Source of the DNA: Saccharopolyspora galaxeae | GTDB lineage: Bacteria; Actinomycetota; Actinomycetes; Mycobacteriales; Pseudonocardiaceae | Direction: 5' to 3' | DNA: 64,000 nucleotides | Assembly: GCF_016526145.1 (NCBI RefSeq) | Contig: NZ_JADDUE010000003.1 | Location: 372,001-436,000 of the forward strand | Shown here: in pieces, positions 15,493 through 23,669 of the stretch | How positions within the stretch are numbered: the first letter of the stretch is position 1 | Layout of the letters: the number at the start of each line of letters is the position of its first letter | Translations under genes and position numbers: made by a program | Notes under the pieces: generated by a model | What the model was told of the DNA's origin: nothing | The model's database searches: none | The model's input: only the letters and a program-made list of their open reading frames with translations

Positions 15493-17088
15493 TCACTCCG
15501 CGGCCGGTTCGCCGCGGCCCGCCAGCGAAGGCACCGCGGCCAGCAGCGTCCTGGTGTAGTCGTGCTGCGGTTCGAGCAGCACCTGTTCGACCGGCCCGAG
15601 TTCGACGATCTCGCCGCGGTACATCACCGCCACCCGGTCGGCGATGTTCCAGGCCAGCCCCAGATCGTGCGTGATGACCAAAGTGGACAGACCGCGGGTT
15701 TCGCGCAGCCGCAGCAGCAGCGCGAGGATCTCGCCGCGGACGGTGGCGTCCAGCGAGGCCACCGGTTCGTCGGCCACCAGCACCTTCGGGTCCAGCACCA
15801 GCGCACCGGCGATCACCACCCGCTGCCGCTGGCCGCCGGAGAGCTCGTGCGGGAAGCGCGACAGGAAGTCCTCGGCGGGCCGCAGCTCGGCCGCCTCCAA
15901 CGCGGCCACGACCTTCGCCGACTCGTCGGCGGCGGCACCGTGGATCCGCAGCCCCTCGGCCACCAGCTCGTAGACGGTGTTGCGCGGGTTGAGCGCACCG
16001 GTCGGGTCTTGCAGCACCAGCTGCACCAGCCGCCGGTACTCCCGCAGCCCGGCCGACGAACTCGGCAGCGGTGCGCCGTCGAAGCGCACCTCGCCCGCGG
16101 TCGGCGGCTGCAACCCGAGCAGCGTCCTGGCCAGCGTGGTCTTGCCGGAACCGGACTGGCCGACCAGCGCCACGATCTCCTGCTCCCCCACCTGCAGATC
16201 CACTTCGCGAACCGCGCGCACCGGCGGGCCCGAACGCGCCGGGAACGTCACCGACACCCCCGCGGCCGACAGCAGCGCACGACCCGGCTCGCCCGGCTGC
16301 ACCAGCCGGAACCCGGGATCGCCCACGGTCGGGAACGCCTCCGCCAACGCGCGGCTGTGCGGGTGTTCCGGAGCGGCCATGAGCCGGTGGGACGGGCCGT
16401 GCTCGACGACCTCGCCCCGGTACATCACCGCGATCCGGGCGCAGCTCGACGACAGCACCGACAGGTCGTGGCTGATCACCAGCAGCGCGATGCCGCGCTC
16501 GGCGACCAGCCTGCCCAGCAGCTCCAGCACCTGCGCCTGCACCACCACGTCCAGCGCGGTCGTCGGCTCGTCGGCGATGATCAACCGCGGATCGCAGGCC
16601 AGCGCCATCGCGATCATCACGCGCTGCTTCTGACCGCCGGAGAGCTCGTGCGGGTAGGCGTCGGCGCGCTCGGCGGGCAGCTCCACCGCCTCCAGCAGCT
16701 CGACCACCCGCGCCCGCGGATCGCCGGAGACGGTCTCGTGCAACCGCATCGGCTCGGCGATCTGCGCGCCGATCGTCTGCACCGGGTTCAGCGCGTGCAT
16801 CGCGCCCTGGAACACCACCGACGCCGTGGACCACCGCACGGCGCGCATCCGCCCGAACGACATGCCGCGCACGTCCTGCCCATCGAGCAGCCGCGCACCG
16901 CCCACCTCAGCCGAGCGCGGCAGCAGCCGCAACACCGACATGGCCAGCGTCGTCTTGCCGCACCCGGACTCCCCAGCCAGGCCGAGCGTGTCGCCCGGTT
17001 CCAGGCTCAGGTCCACGTCCCGCACGGCCGGGGATGCCGCGCCGCGGTAGGTGATCGACACTCCGCGCAGCTCCAGGATCGGGCTCAT
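15493..17088 (-). CDS. Oligopeptide-type ABC transporter, fused double ATP-binding protein (DppD-DppF)
   Basis: A 531-aa cytosolic ATPase with two complete nucleotide-binding domains in one chain. Domain 1 has Walker A GESGCGKTT, signature LSGGQKQR and Walker B LIIADEPTTALD. Domain 2 has GQSGSGKTT, LSGGQRQR and VLVADEPVASLD. It drives the importer formed by the two permeases upstream. Both domains carry the peptide-transporter-type features VFQGAMHALNP and LVLQDPTGALNP. The ATG at 17088 overlaps the upstream permease stop codon by four bases (ATGA). A longer open frame upstream is the antisense/other-frame shadow of the permease. Last gene of the operon. Confidence 0.92.
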   Translation of the reverse strand: MSPILELRGVSITYRGAASPAVRDVDLSLEPGDTLGLAGESGCGKTTLAMSVLRLLPRSAEVGGARLLDGQDVRGMSFGRMRAVRWSTASVVFQGAMHALNPVQTIGAQIAEPMRLHETVSGDPRARVVELLEAVELPAERADAYPHELSGGQKQRVMIAMALACDPRLIIADEPTTALDVVVQAQVLELLGRLVAERGIALLVISHDLSVLSSSCARIAVMYRGEVVEHGPSHRLMAAPEHPHSRALAEAFPTVGDPGFRLVQPGEPGRALLSAAGVSVTFPARSGPPVRAVREVDLQVGEQEIVALVGQSGSGKTTLARTLLGLQPPTAGEVRFDGAPLPSSSAGLREYRRLVQLVLQDPTGALNPRNTVYELVAEGLRIHGAAADESAKVVAALEAAELRPAEDFLSRFPHELSGGQRQRVVIAGALVLDPKVLVADEPVASLDATVRGEILALLLRLRETRGLSTLVITHDLGLAWNIADRVAVMYRGEIVELGPVEQVLLEPQHDYTRTLLAAVPSLAGRGEPAAE

Positions 17089-18035
17089 CGCTGCCCCCGC
17101 AACCTCGGGTTGAACACCGTCTCCATCGCCCTTCCGCACAGCGTGAAACTCAGCACCACCAGCACGATCCCGATCCCGGGCGGCAGCAGGTACCACCACG
17201 CGCCGCCGGTGACCGCACCGGTGTCCATCGCGGACTTGAGCATCGAGCCCCAGGAGGCGCGGCTCGGATCGCCGAGCCCGAGGAACGCCAGCGTGGACTC
17301 CATGATGATCGCGCTGGCCACCGACAACGTGGTGTTCGCGAACACCAGCGGCAGCACGGCGGGCAGCACGTGCTTGCGGATCACGTGCGCGTGCCCGCCG
17401 CCGAGCACCTGCGCCCGCTCGATGTAGGGCCGGGCTTCGACGGTCAGCGTCTGCGCGCGCACCAGCCGCGCCGTGGTCGGCCACGAGGTCACCCCGATCG
17501 CCAGCACGATCGTGCCGAGCCCGCGTTCGAGCACTGTGGACAGCGCGATGGCCAGCACCAGCGCGGGCAGCACCAGGAAGAAGTCGGTGATCCGCATCAG
17601 CACCGTCTCGGTCCACCCGCTGAAGTGCGCGGACAGCACGCCGACGATCGTGCCGATCACCACCGACAGCACCGCCGCGGCCAGGCCCACCACCAGCGAC
17701 ACCCGCGCGCCCCACCACGTCAGCAGCAGGACCGAGCGGCCGGATTCATCGGTGCCGAGCCAGAAATCCGCGTTCGGCGCCTGCAGCGAATCACCGGTCG
17801 CCCTGGTCACGTCCAATCCGGACTGCTGGGTCAGCACCGGGGCCAGCAACGCCAGCGCGGTGATCGCCACCAGCAGGACCAGCCCGGCCACCCCGCCGCG
17901 GTCCTGCCGGAACACCCGCCACGACTCGGCCGCGGACGCGCGCCGCCGCGCCCGCAACAGCTGCCCTGCCGTGGGTTGCCGGCCCGTGGGTTGCTGCCCC
18001 GTCGGTTGCTGCCCCGTGGGTTGCGGCGCCGTCAC
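17085..18035 (-). CDS. Oligopeptide-type ABC transporter permease (DppC-like) with N-terminal pentapeptide repeats
   Basis: A 316-aa membrane subunit. After an N-terminal tail it has a transmembrane segment (GLVLLVAITALALLAPVL) and the BPD_transp_1 domain with about five further helices. The EAA-type loop reads YIERAQVLGGGHAHVIRKHV. The tail contains pentapeptide copies of the TGQQP/TGRQP type encoded by a 15-bp tandem repeat, an unusual feature that is probably cytosolic. The GTG at 18035 overlaps the stop codon of the DppB-like gene by four bases (GTGA). Confidence 0.9.
   Translation of the reverse strand: MTAPQPTGQQPTGQQPTGRQPTAGQLLRARRRASAAESWRVFRQDRGGVAGLVLLVAITALALLAPVLTQQSGLDVTRATGDSLQAPNADFWLGTDESGRSVLLLTWWGARVSLVVGLAAAVLSVVIGTIVGVLSAHFSGWTETVLMRITDFFLVLPALVLAIALSTVLERGLGTIVLAIGVTSWPTTARLVRAQTLTVEARPYIERAQVLGGGHAHVIRKHVLPAVLPLVFANTTLSVASAIIMESTLAFLGLGDPSRASWGSMLKSAMDTGAVTGGAWWYLLPPGIGIVLVVLSFTLCGRAMETVFNPRLRGQR
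17965..18024 (-). repeat. 15-bp tandem repeat, four copies, inside the DppC-like gene
   Basis: Units 17965-17979, 17980-17994, 17995-18009 and 18010-18024 are variants of CGGCCCGTGGGTTGC on the plus strand. The reading frame is preserved because each unit is five codons, giving a Pro-Thr-Gly-Gln/Arg-Gln repeat in the protein. Confidence 0.85.
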
Positions 18036-19090
18036 GAGGCACGCACCCGCGGGTCCAGGACCCGGTAGAGCAGGTCCGCCACCACGTTCATCACGATCAC
18101 ACTCCCCGCCAGCACGATGAATGTGCCTTGCAGCAACGGCAGATCCGGCACCTTCAGCGCCTCGTAGGTCAGCAGGCCGAGCCCGGGCCACGAGAACACC
18201 GTCTCCACGGTGATCGCCCCGCCCACGACCAGGCCCAGGTGCAGGAAGATCAGCGTCACCGTCGGCAGCATCGCGTTCGGCACCGCGTGCCTGCGCCGCA
18301 CCAGGTCTTCGCGCAGGCCCTTCGCGCGCGCGGTGGTCAGGTAATCCGCGCCCATTTCCTCCAGCAGCGAGGACCGCATCACCATCAGGTATTGCGCGTA
18401 GACCACCGCGACCATCGTCGACGCGGGCAGCACCAGGTGCCGCGCCACGTCCAGCACCTGCGCGGGCAGCTCCGGCGGCGTGTCCGGCGAGTTGATCCCG
18501 CCGACCGGGAACAGCCCGGGGATCGGCCCGACCCCGACGCCGAAGACCATCAGCACGATCAGCCCGAACCAGAACGTCGGCACCGACCAAAACGTCAACG
18601 CCACCGAGGTCGAGATCTTGTCGAACTTCCCGCCCTGGCGCCACGCCGCCCGCGTGCCCATCCACAGCCCGAGCACCACCGCCAGCACCGTCGCGGTGCC
18701 GACCAGCAGCACCGTCGGCCAGAACCGCTCCGCGATGAGGTCGGCCACCGGGCGGCTGTAGGTGTAGGAGGTGCCCAGGTCACCGCGCAGCAGCGCGCCG
18801 AGGAAGTCCAGGAACTGCTTCCACAGCGGCTGATCCAGCCCGAAGCGGTGCCGCAACTGCTGGATCTGCTCGCCGGAGACCGCCGCGCCGCGGGTCATCG
18901 TGCGCACCGGATCACCGGGCATCACCCGGAACAGGAAGAACCCGAGCACCGCCACCAGGAACAGGCTCAGCAGCCCGCCACCGAGCTTGCCCGCGGCGTA
19001 GCGCAGCCAGCCGCCGGAGCCGGTCGCGGCGTCCTCGGTCGCCGGTTCCTCGGCCGGGCGTGGTTGGTGCTGCGTCACCGGATCGGCCAT
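18032..19090 (-). CDS. Oligopeptide-type ABC transporter permease (DppB-like)
   Basis: A 352-aa membrane subunit with the N-terminal first helix (LLSLFLVAVLGFFLFRVMPG) and the GDPVRTMT segment typical of DppB/OppB. Later come RRHAVPNAMLPTVTLIF and the VVGGAITVETVFSWPGLG stretch, which is nearly invariant in this family. The N-terminal ~30 residues are an acidic, proline-rich tail. The ATG is at 19088-19090, four bases after the binding-protein gene. The operon order is binding protein, DppB, DppC, fused DppDF. Confidence 0.92.
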   Translation of the reverse strand: MADPVTQHQPRPAEEPATEDAATGSGGWLRYAAGKLGGGLLSLFLVAVLGFFLFRVMPGDPVRTMTRGAAVSGEQIQQLRHRFGLDQPLWKQFLDFLGALLRGDLGTSYTYSRPVADLIAERFWPTVLLVGTATVLAVVLGLWMGTRAAWRQGGKFDKISTSVALTFWSVPTFWFGLIVLMVFGVGVGPIPGLFPVGGINSPDTPPELPAQVLDVARHLVLPASTMVAVVYAQYLMVMRSSLLEEMGADYLTTARAKGLREDLVRRRHAVPNAMLPTVTLIFLHLGLVVGGAITVETVFSWPGLGLLTYEALKVPDLPLLQGTFIVLAGSVIVMNVVADLLYRVLDPRVRAS

Positions 19091-19094
19091 CGCG

Positions 19095-20885
19095 TCACTC
19101 CCGTTCGTCCATGGTGGCCCGCCGGTGGCGCGCCACCAGCAGGATCACCACTCCGCCGACGACCACGATCCCGAGCAGCACCAGCCCGATCCGCCCGTAG
19201 TCCGGGGGATCCGAGGCGTGCTCGGCCTTCGGCGTCGGCTGGGCGCCGTAGTAGCCCCAGTAGCCCTGCTGCCCGGTGATCACGCCCCCGTTCGCGGGCT
19301 GGGTGGTGAACCCGCTGAAGCGGTCGGAGCGGTACGCCTCCAGCGAGTTCTGGTAGTACAGCACCGATGCGCTCGCCTGGTCGTAGAACCGCCGCTGCGC
19401 CTGCTTGACCAGGTCGATGCGCTTGGCCGGGTCGAACTCGCCGAGCTGGCGGGCGTAGAGGTCGTCGTAGACCGGGTCGCACAGGAACGAGTCCGGCGTG
19501 CCACCGCCGTCCGGGCTGGGCCGGGAGCCGCAGGTCTGCAGCCGCAGCACGTAGTCCGGGTCCGGGTTCGCCGACCAGCCGGACATCGCCAGGTCGAAGT
19601 CACCCCCGGTGGTGCGGTCGTTGACCTGGTTGTCCGAGACCGGATCCAGCTGCACCGCGATGCCGATGTCGGCCAGCCACTGCTTGACGAACTCGCCCAC
19701 CTGCGCATCCGCCGAGGTGCTCGCGTGCAGCATGAACTCGAAGTTCAGCGGCTCGCCCTGCGGCGTGCGGCGGATTCCGTCCGGCCCGCGCAGGTAGCCT
19801 GCGGCGTCCAGCTCCCGGTTCGCCGCGGCCGGGTCGAACCCGCGCGGCCGCGGCGGCTTCCAGTGGTAGTCGTCGAAGATCGGCGGCAGGTACCCGCCAC
19901 CGACCTGGCCGTATCCGTTGAGCACCCTTTCGATCAGCTTCGGCTTGTCGATTGCCTTGTCGACAGCGCGGCGCACCCGCACGTCGGTCAGCGCCGGATG
20001 CCCGCTGCCGATCGGCTGCCCTTCGCTGTTGGTGGCACCCGGGTTGATCAGCATCTCGGAGAACCGGCGCCCCTGGCCCTTGACCTGCTGGATGTCGCGC
20101 TGCCCGGCCAGCGCTTCGAACTGCGTGGGAGTGAGCTGCTGCGCGACGTCGATCTCGCCCTTGCGCAGCGCCTGCACCGCGGCGTCGGTGTTCTTGAACT
20201 GCACGAACCGCAGCTCGCCGATCTTCGCCGGGCCGCGCCAGAAGTCCGGATTGGCCCGCAGCGCGGCGTAGCGCTCCGGCTCGTACTCGGTGAGCTGGAA
20301 CGGACCCGACCCGACCACCGGCATCCGGTCGTTCGGGTAGGAGGTCAGGTCGGGGATCTTCGACCACACGTGCGCGGGCACGATCGGCGCGTCGATGGCC
20401 AGCATCGTCGTCTGCGGGGTCTTGGTGCGGATCACCAGCGTGCCGTCGTCCGGCGCGGACACCGACTGGAAGTTCTCCACGAAGTTGCCGTTCGCGGTGG
20501 CCGCCGTGGGGTCCCGCATCATCCGGTCGTAGGTGTAGGCGGCGTCGCGCGCGGTCACCGGCAGCCCGTCGGTCCAGCGCACCCCTGGGCGGATCTTGAA
20601 GGTCCAGGTCAGCTTGTCCGGGGAGGTCGACCACGACTCCGCCAGCTCCGGTTCCGGCGCGAAGTCCCGCGGGTCGTACGTGGTCAGCGTCGGGTAGATC
20701 AACCGGAACAGGTCGGTCGACGCCAGCGAGTAGCCCAGGAACGGGTTCAGCGAGTCGATCTGCTGCGCCGTTCCGACCCGCAACGTCGCCGCGCGGGCGG
20801 GCGCATCCGCCGGTTGCGCGCCTGCCGCCGCCGGAACGGCGAAACCGGCCAGCACGGCCAGCAGAACCACGATTCTTCGAGCCAC
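19095..20885 (-). CDS. ABC transporter substrate-binding protein, family 5 (peptide/nickel type), with C-terminal membrane anchor
   Basis: A 596-aa extracytoplasmic receptor. The N-terminus MARRIVVLLAVLAGF and AVPAAAGAQPA is a Sec signal peptide without a lipobox cysteine. The body has SBP_bac_5 landmarks: DSLNPFLGYSLASTD, FAPEPELAESW, TWTFKIRPGVRWTDG, RVRRAVDKAIDK and GDFDLAMSGWSANPDPD. Residues ~565-585 (IGLVLLGIVVVGGVVILLV) form a C-terminal helix followed by RHRR, so the protein is probably anchored by its C-terminus. GTG 20885 is chosen because AGGAGG lies five bases upstream. First gene of the four-gene operon. The ligand is probably an oligopeptide, but that is family inference. Confidence 0.9.
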   Translation of the reverse strand: MARRIVVLLAVLAGFAVPAAAGAQPADAPARAATLRVGTAQQIDSLNPFLGYSLASTDLFRLIYPTLTTYDPRDFAPEPELAESWSTSPDKLTWTFKIRPGVRWTDGLPVTARDAAYTYDRMMRDPTAATANGNFVENFQSVSAPDDGTLVIRTKTPQTTMLAIDAPIVPAHVWSKIPDLTSYPNDRMPVVGSGPFQLTEYEPERYAALRANPDFWRGPAKIGELRFVQFKNTDAAVQALRKGEIDVAQQLTPTQFEALAGQRDIQQVKGQGRRFSEMLINPGATNSEGQPIGSGHPALTDVRVRRAVDKAIDKPKLIERVLNGYGQVGGGYLPPIFDDYHWKPPRPRGFDPAAANRELDAAGYLRGPDGIRRTPQGEPLNFEFMLHASTSADAQVGEFVKQWLADIGIAVQLDPVSDNQVNDRTTGGDFDLAMSGWSANPDPDYVLRLQTCGSRPSPDGGGTPDSFLCDPVYDDLYARQLGEFDPAKRIDLVKQAQRRFYDQASASVLYYQNSLEAYRSDRFSGFTTQPANGGVITGQQGYWGYYGAQPTPKAEHASDPPDYGRIGLVLLGIVVVGGVVILLVARHRRATMDERE

Positions 20886-21030
20886 GAGGACCTCCTCTTC
20901 TCCCGAAGTGAGAAAAAAGAACCATCCTCGACGGCTTCTCGTCAATAGTTCACAAGAGCTTGCGCCGAATGGCTAACCCAATGTGTACCGAACAGTTACC
21001 GAACCCGTCCGGCAATCCCGTGACCTGCGA

Positions 21031-21744
21031 TCACGTCTCGCCCCACCGGACTTGCTGCCATTGCAGCGCCTCCGGCCGGGAACCGTCCGCGACGTACTCC
21101 AGAAGGCCCGCGCGCAGCTCCCGGAATGCCAGCACCGAATCGCGCGGGAACAGCAGCGCGCTGCCCACGTCGAAGCGCAGCTTCGGCGGCTCGGCGAACG
21201 GTTCCGGGTTGCGGGTGTGCCAGGACGTGAGCTCGCCGTCCTCGGATTCCTCGGTGTAGTTGACCACCCCGACCTCGGCTTCGCCGTCGGTCACGACCCG
21301 CACGCTCTGGTACGGCCCCGGGATGTCGTCGCTCTCGTAGGGGCGGTCCCAGACGTAGAGGTGGCTGGCGCGGCCCGCGGTGCCCGGCCGCAGCACCTTC
21401 TCCACCAGCCCGGCCTTGTCCTCGGAGGTGTGCGCGTAGTGCCGCTCGCCGTCGACCACCGCGGTCGCCACCGAGACGCCGAGCTCGGAATTCCGCGCGC
21501 CCACCGCCTCGGAACGCAGTGCGTCCAGGCATTCCCTCGCCTCGCGCAACGCCTTGATCGCCGCGCCCTGGTGCAGCACCAGGTCGCCCCAGTAAGCGTG
21601 ACCGTGGACCTTGTTGAGGTCGCCGTAGACCGCGTTGGTGGACTCGATCAGCTTGTCCAGCACGTCCAGCGGAACGTCGGCGAGGCGGGCGAACACCACC
21701 GCCAGCGGATCGACCGGGCCGTCTTGCAGCGGCGGATTCGACAT
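21031..21744 (-). CDS. Imm1-like immunity protein, orphan
   Basis: A 237-aa protein. The C-terminal ~130 residues resemble the Imm1 family, which neutralises polymorphic toxins, including nucleases and deaminases: SHLYVWDRPYESDDIPG, EVGVVNYTEESEDGE, LLFPRDSVLAFRELRAGLLEY and the closing DGSRPEALQWQ, where Imm1 members typically have a GxRPtxVxW-like end. The N-terminal ~110 residues are helical (VLDKLIESTNAVYGDLNKVHG). No toxin, WXG100 or secretion gene is adjacent, so it is orphaned here. ATG 21744 is preferred; an in-frame ATG at 21825 would add 27 residues that look like promoter sequence. The family assignment is from motif resemblance only. Confidence 0.6.
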   Translation of the reverse strand: MSNPPLQDGPVDPLAVVFARLADVPLDVLDKLIESTNAVYGDLNKVHGHAYWGDLVLHQGAAIKALREARECLDALRSEAVGARNSELGVSVATAVVDGERHYAHTSEDKAGLVEKVLRPGTAGRASHLYVWDRPYESDDIPGPYQSVRVVTDGEAEVGVVNYTEESEDGELTSWHTRNPEPFAEPPKLRFDVGSALLFPRDSVLAFRELRAGLLEYVADGSRPEALQWQQVRWGET

Positions 21745-22012
21745 GCCTTCGTTGCACCCCACGCAGTCGATAGCTGTACTCGCCTGGAAACGCCGTCGGC
21801 CAATGATGCCAACCCGCCGGTTCACGACGTACGGCGCCTACCGCGCAACGGACACTACCTCGCGTGATCTTGCGGTCGCGCAGCGCGGCCCCCGAGCCGA
21901 TGTGTGCGGCGGAAACGCAGCTGACGCGCGGCAGCAGGCAGGTTTTCGGTCAGCAGCGCAACGCGGCGCGGGGGCAGCACCGAGCGCGCATTTCACCCGA
22001 ACCGCGCAGCGC

Positions 22013-22636
22013 TCAGCTCGCCTGCCCGCGCAACAACCCTTCCGCCGGCTCCGCGTCCGCGGCCATGTCCAGCAGCGACCGCCCGAGCGCGTCCGGGTCG
22101 TCGAAGCCGATCCGGCCCACCACGTCGTCCGGCAGGCTCAGCATCGTCATCGCCACGCCCAGCATCCCGGCGTCGAGCAAACCCGCGCCGCGCGCCGGGA
22201 TCGGCTCGCCGACCGCTGCGTGCAGGTGCACCGCCGAATCCACCCCGGCCAGCGTGATCTCCCCCAGCGCCGAGCGGACCTGCGGATTGCGCACCCCTTC
22301 CAGGTGCAGCTCGAACAGCGCGAGGAATTGGGACCGGGCCGTGGTCACCATCCGCTGCAGCATCGCCAGGTACAGCGCGGTGACGTCGCCCTGCGCGACC
22401 CCGTCGGGCAACTGCTCGCGCAACCGGCGCATGGCCGCGGTCTGCTGGTCGGCGACCCGGCGGCCGATCGCGGCGAACAGGGCTTCCCGGGTGGCGTGGT
22501 AGTTCTTCGTGGTCCCCTCCGGGAACCCGGCCTCCCGGTCGATGGCCCGGTGCGTGAGCCCGCGCCCCCCTTCGCGCGCCAACACCTCGACTGCTGCGTC
22601 GGCGAGCACGGCGCGGCGATTGCTGCGCTGCGACAT
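22013..22636 (-). CDS. TetR/AcrR-family transcriptional regulator
   Basis: A 207-aa one-component regulator. The N-terminal helix-turn-helix is SNRRAVLADAAVEVLAREG, GLTHRAIDREAGFPEGTT and KNYHATREALFAAIGRRV, the standard TetR DNA-binding layout with Tyr in KNYHAT. The rest is a ligand-binding helical bundle of unknown specificity. It is divergent from the SIS-domain gene, and a 16-bp palindrome at 22681-22696 in the shared region is a plausible operator, suggesting autoregulation. Confidence 0.88.
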   Translation of the reverse strand: MSQRSNRRAVLADAAVEVLAREGGRGLTHRAIDREAGFPEGTTKNYHATREALFAAIGRRVADQQTAAMRRLREQLPDGVAQGDVTALYLAMLQRMVTTARSQFLALFELHLEGVRNPQVRSALGEITLAGVDSAVHLHAAVGEPIPARGAGLLDAGMLGVAMTMLSLPDDVVGRIGFDDPDALGRSLLDMAADAEPAEGLLRGQAS

Positions 22637-22680
22637 GCGACCCCTGCTGATCTGTCCCGTTGACCTTGTCGGACGCCGAC

Positions 22681-22696
22681 CGGTTCGCGAATCGGC
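22681..22696. promoter_or_regulatory. Candidate TetR operator
   Basis: CCGGTTCGCGAATCGG is a palindrome with one mismatched pair, 44 bases upstream of the TetR start codon. It is flanked by GCCGA and TCGGC, which form a second partly overlapping inverted repeat. Confidence 0.45.
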
Positions 22697-22783
22697 ACGT
22701 CCGGCCCCTCGAAGCGATCATTGTAGACCCGCGTTGATCACACCCGCGCGATCAGCACGCCGAGCGGCGCGGAATCGACGTGC

Positions 22784-22811
22784 TTGCCGCGCACCGCCGA
22801 ACAGGTATAGA
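22784..22811 (+). promoter_or_regulatory. Promoter of the SIS-domain gene
   Basis: TTGCCG at 22784-22789 and TATAGA at 22806-22811 are separated by 16 bases. They sit about 40 bases upstream of the ATG and resemble a vegetative sigma-factor promoter. Confidence 0.55.
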
Positions 22812-22850
22812 CCAGCGGTGTTCGCGCCATCGACCCGAGGAGCAGTGCCC

Positions 22851-23600
22851 ATGTCCGAAGTTCTCGGCAGCCAGCCCGCGCCGCCGCACGCCGAAGCCAC
22901 CCTCGAGCACCTGCGCGGAGTCGGTGCGCGCAACGCCACCGCGCTCGCCGAAGCCGCGGACGCGCTGCTGACCTGCCTGCGCGCGGACGGCCTGGTGTGC
23001 ACCGCCGGGGCCGGGCACTCGCTGGCCGGAGTCATGGAGTCCTTCTACCGCGCAGGCGGACTGGCGGCCGTGCGCCCGCTCTACCGCCCCGACCTGCTCC
23101 CGCTGCACGGCGCCGTGGCTTCCACCGGCACCGAGCGCACCAGCGGCCTGGCCGCAACCATGCTCGCCGACGCGGAGTTCCGCGGCGGCCAGGACGCCTT
23201 GGTGGTCTTCTCCAACTCGGGCGTCAACCCGTACCCGGTGGAACTGGCCGTGACCGCGGCGGGCGCGGGATCCACCGTCATCGCGGTGACTTCCCCGGCC
23301 GCGAGCGCCGACGCCCCCAAGCGGGCGGGCACCACCCTGGCCGAGCAAGCGCACATCGTGCTGGACACCCGAACCCCCGGTGGAGACGCCAGCTACCCGC
23401 CCCGAGACCCGGTCACCGCGCCGCTGTCCTCGCTGGCGAACGCCTACCTGTGGAACCTGCTGCTGGTCCGGCTGCACGACTCCGCGCAGCGCGCCGGACT
23501 CGAGCTGCCGGTGTGGCGCAGCGCGAACACCGTCGGCGGCGACGACGCCAACGCCGCGAACCTGCGCCACTACGGCGCCCGCGTCCCCGGCCTCACCTGA
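22851..23600 (+). CDS. SIS (sugar isomerase) domain protein
   Basis: A 249-aa protein with a phosphosugar-binding SIS fold: LVCTAGAGHSLAGVMESFYRAGG near residue 45 and DALVVFSNSGVNPYPVELA with the Ser-Asn-Ser phosphate-binding turn. Such proteins (UPF0309 group) bind or isomerise amino-sugar phosphates or regulate their use. GAGGAG precedes the ATG, and a TTGCCG-TATAGA promoter lies upstream. It is divergent from the TetR gene, which may regulate it. The specific substrate is unknown. Confidence 0.82.
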   Translation: MSEVLGSQPAPPHAEATLEHLRGVGARNATALAEAADALLTCLRADGLVCTAGAGHSLAGVMESFYRAGGLAAVRPLYRPDLLPLHGAVASTGTERTSGLAATMLADAEFRGGQDALVVFSNSGVNPYPVELAVTAAGAGSTVIAVTSPAASADAPKRAGTTLAEQAHIVLDTRTPGGDASYPPRDPVTAPLSSLANAYLWNLLLVRLHDSAQRAGLELPVWRSANTVGGDDANAANLRHYGARVPGLT

Positions 23601-23625
23601 TGTGCCTCCCGACCCGGGCACGAAA

Positions 23626-23657
23626 GACCGGGCCCGACCCGAAGGTCGAGCCCGGTC
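23626..23657. terminator. Bidirectional hairpin terminator
   Basis: Arms GACCGGGCCCGACC (23626-23639) and GGTCGAGCCCGGTC (23644-23657) pair with one mismatch around a CGAA tetraloop. It lies between the convergent SIS and enoyl-CoA hydratase genes. Confidence 0.75.
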
Positions 23658-23669
23658 CGGGCGATTCGC

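Noticed and set aside
17941-18035. Tandem repeats as a possible CRISPR array
   Set aside because: Units are contiguous 15-mers without spacers and lie in frame inside a permease gene.
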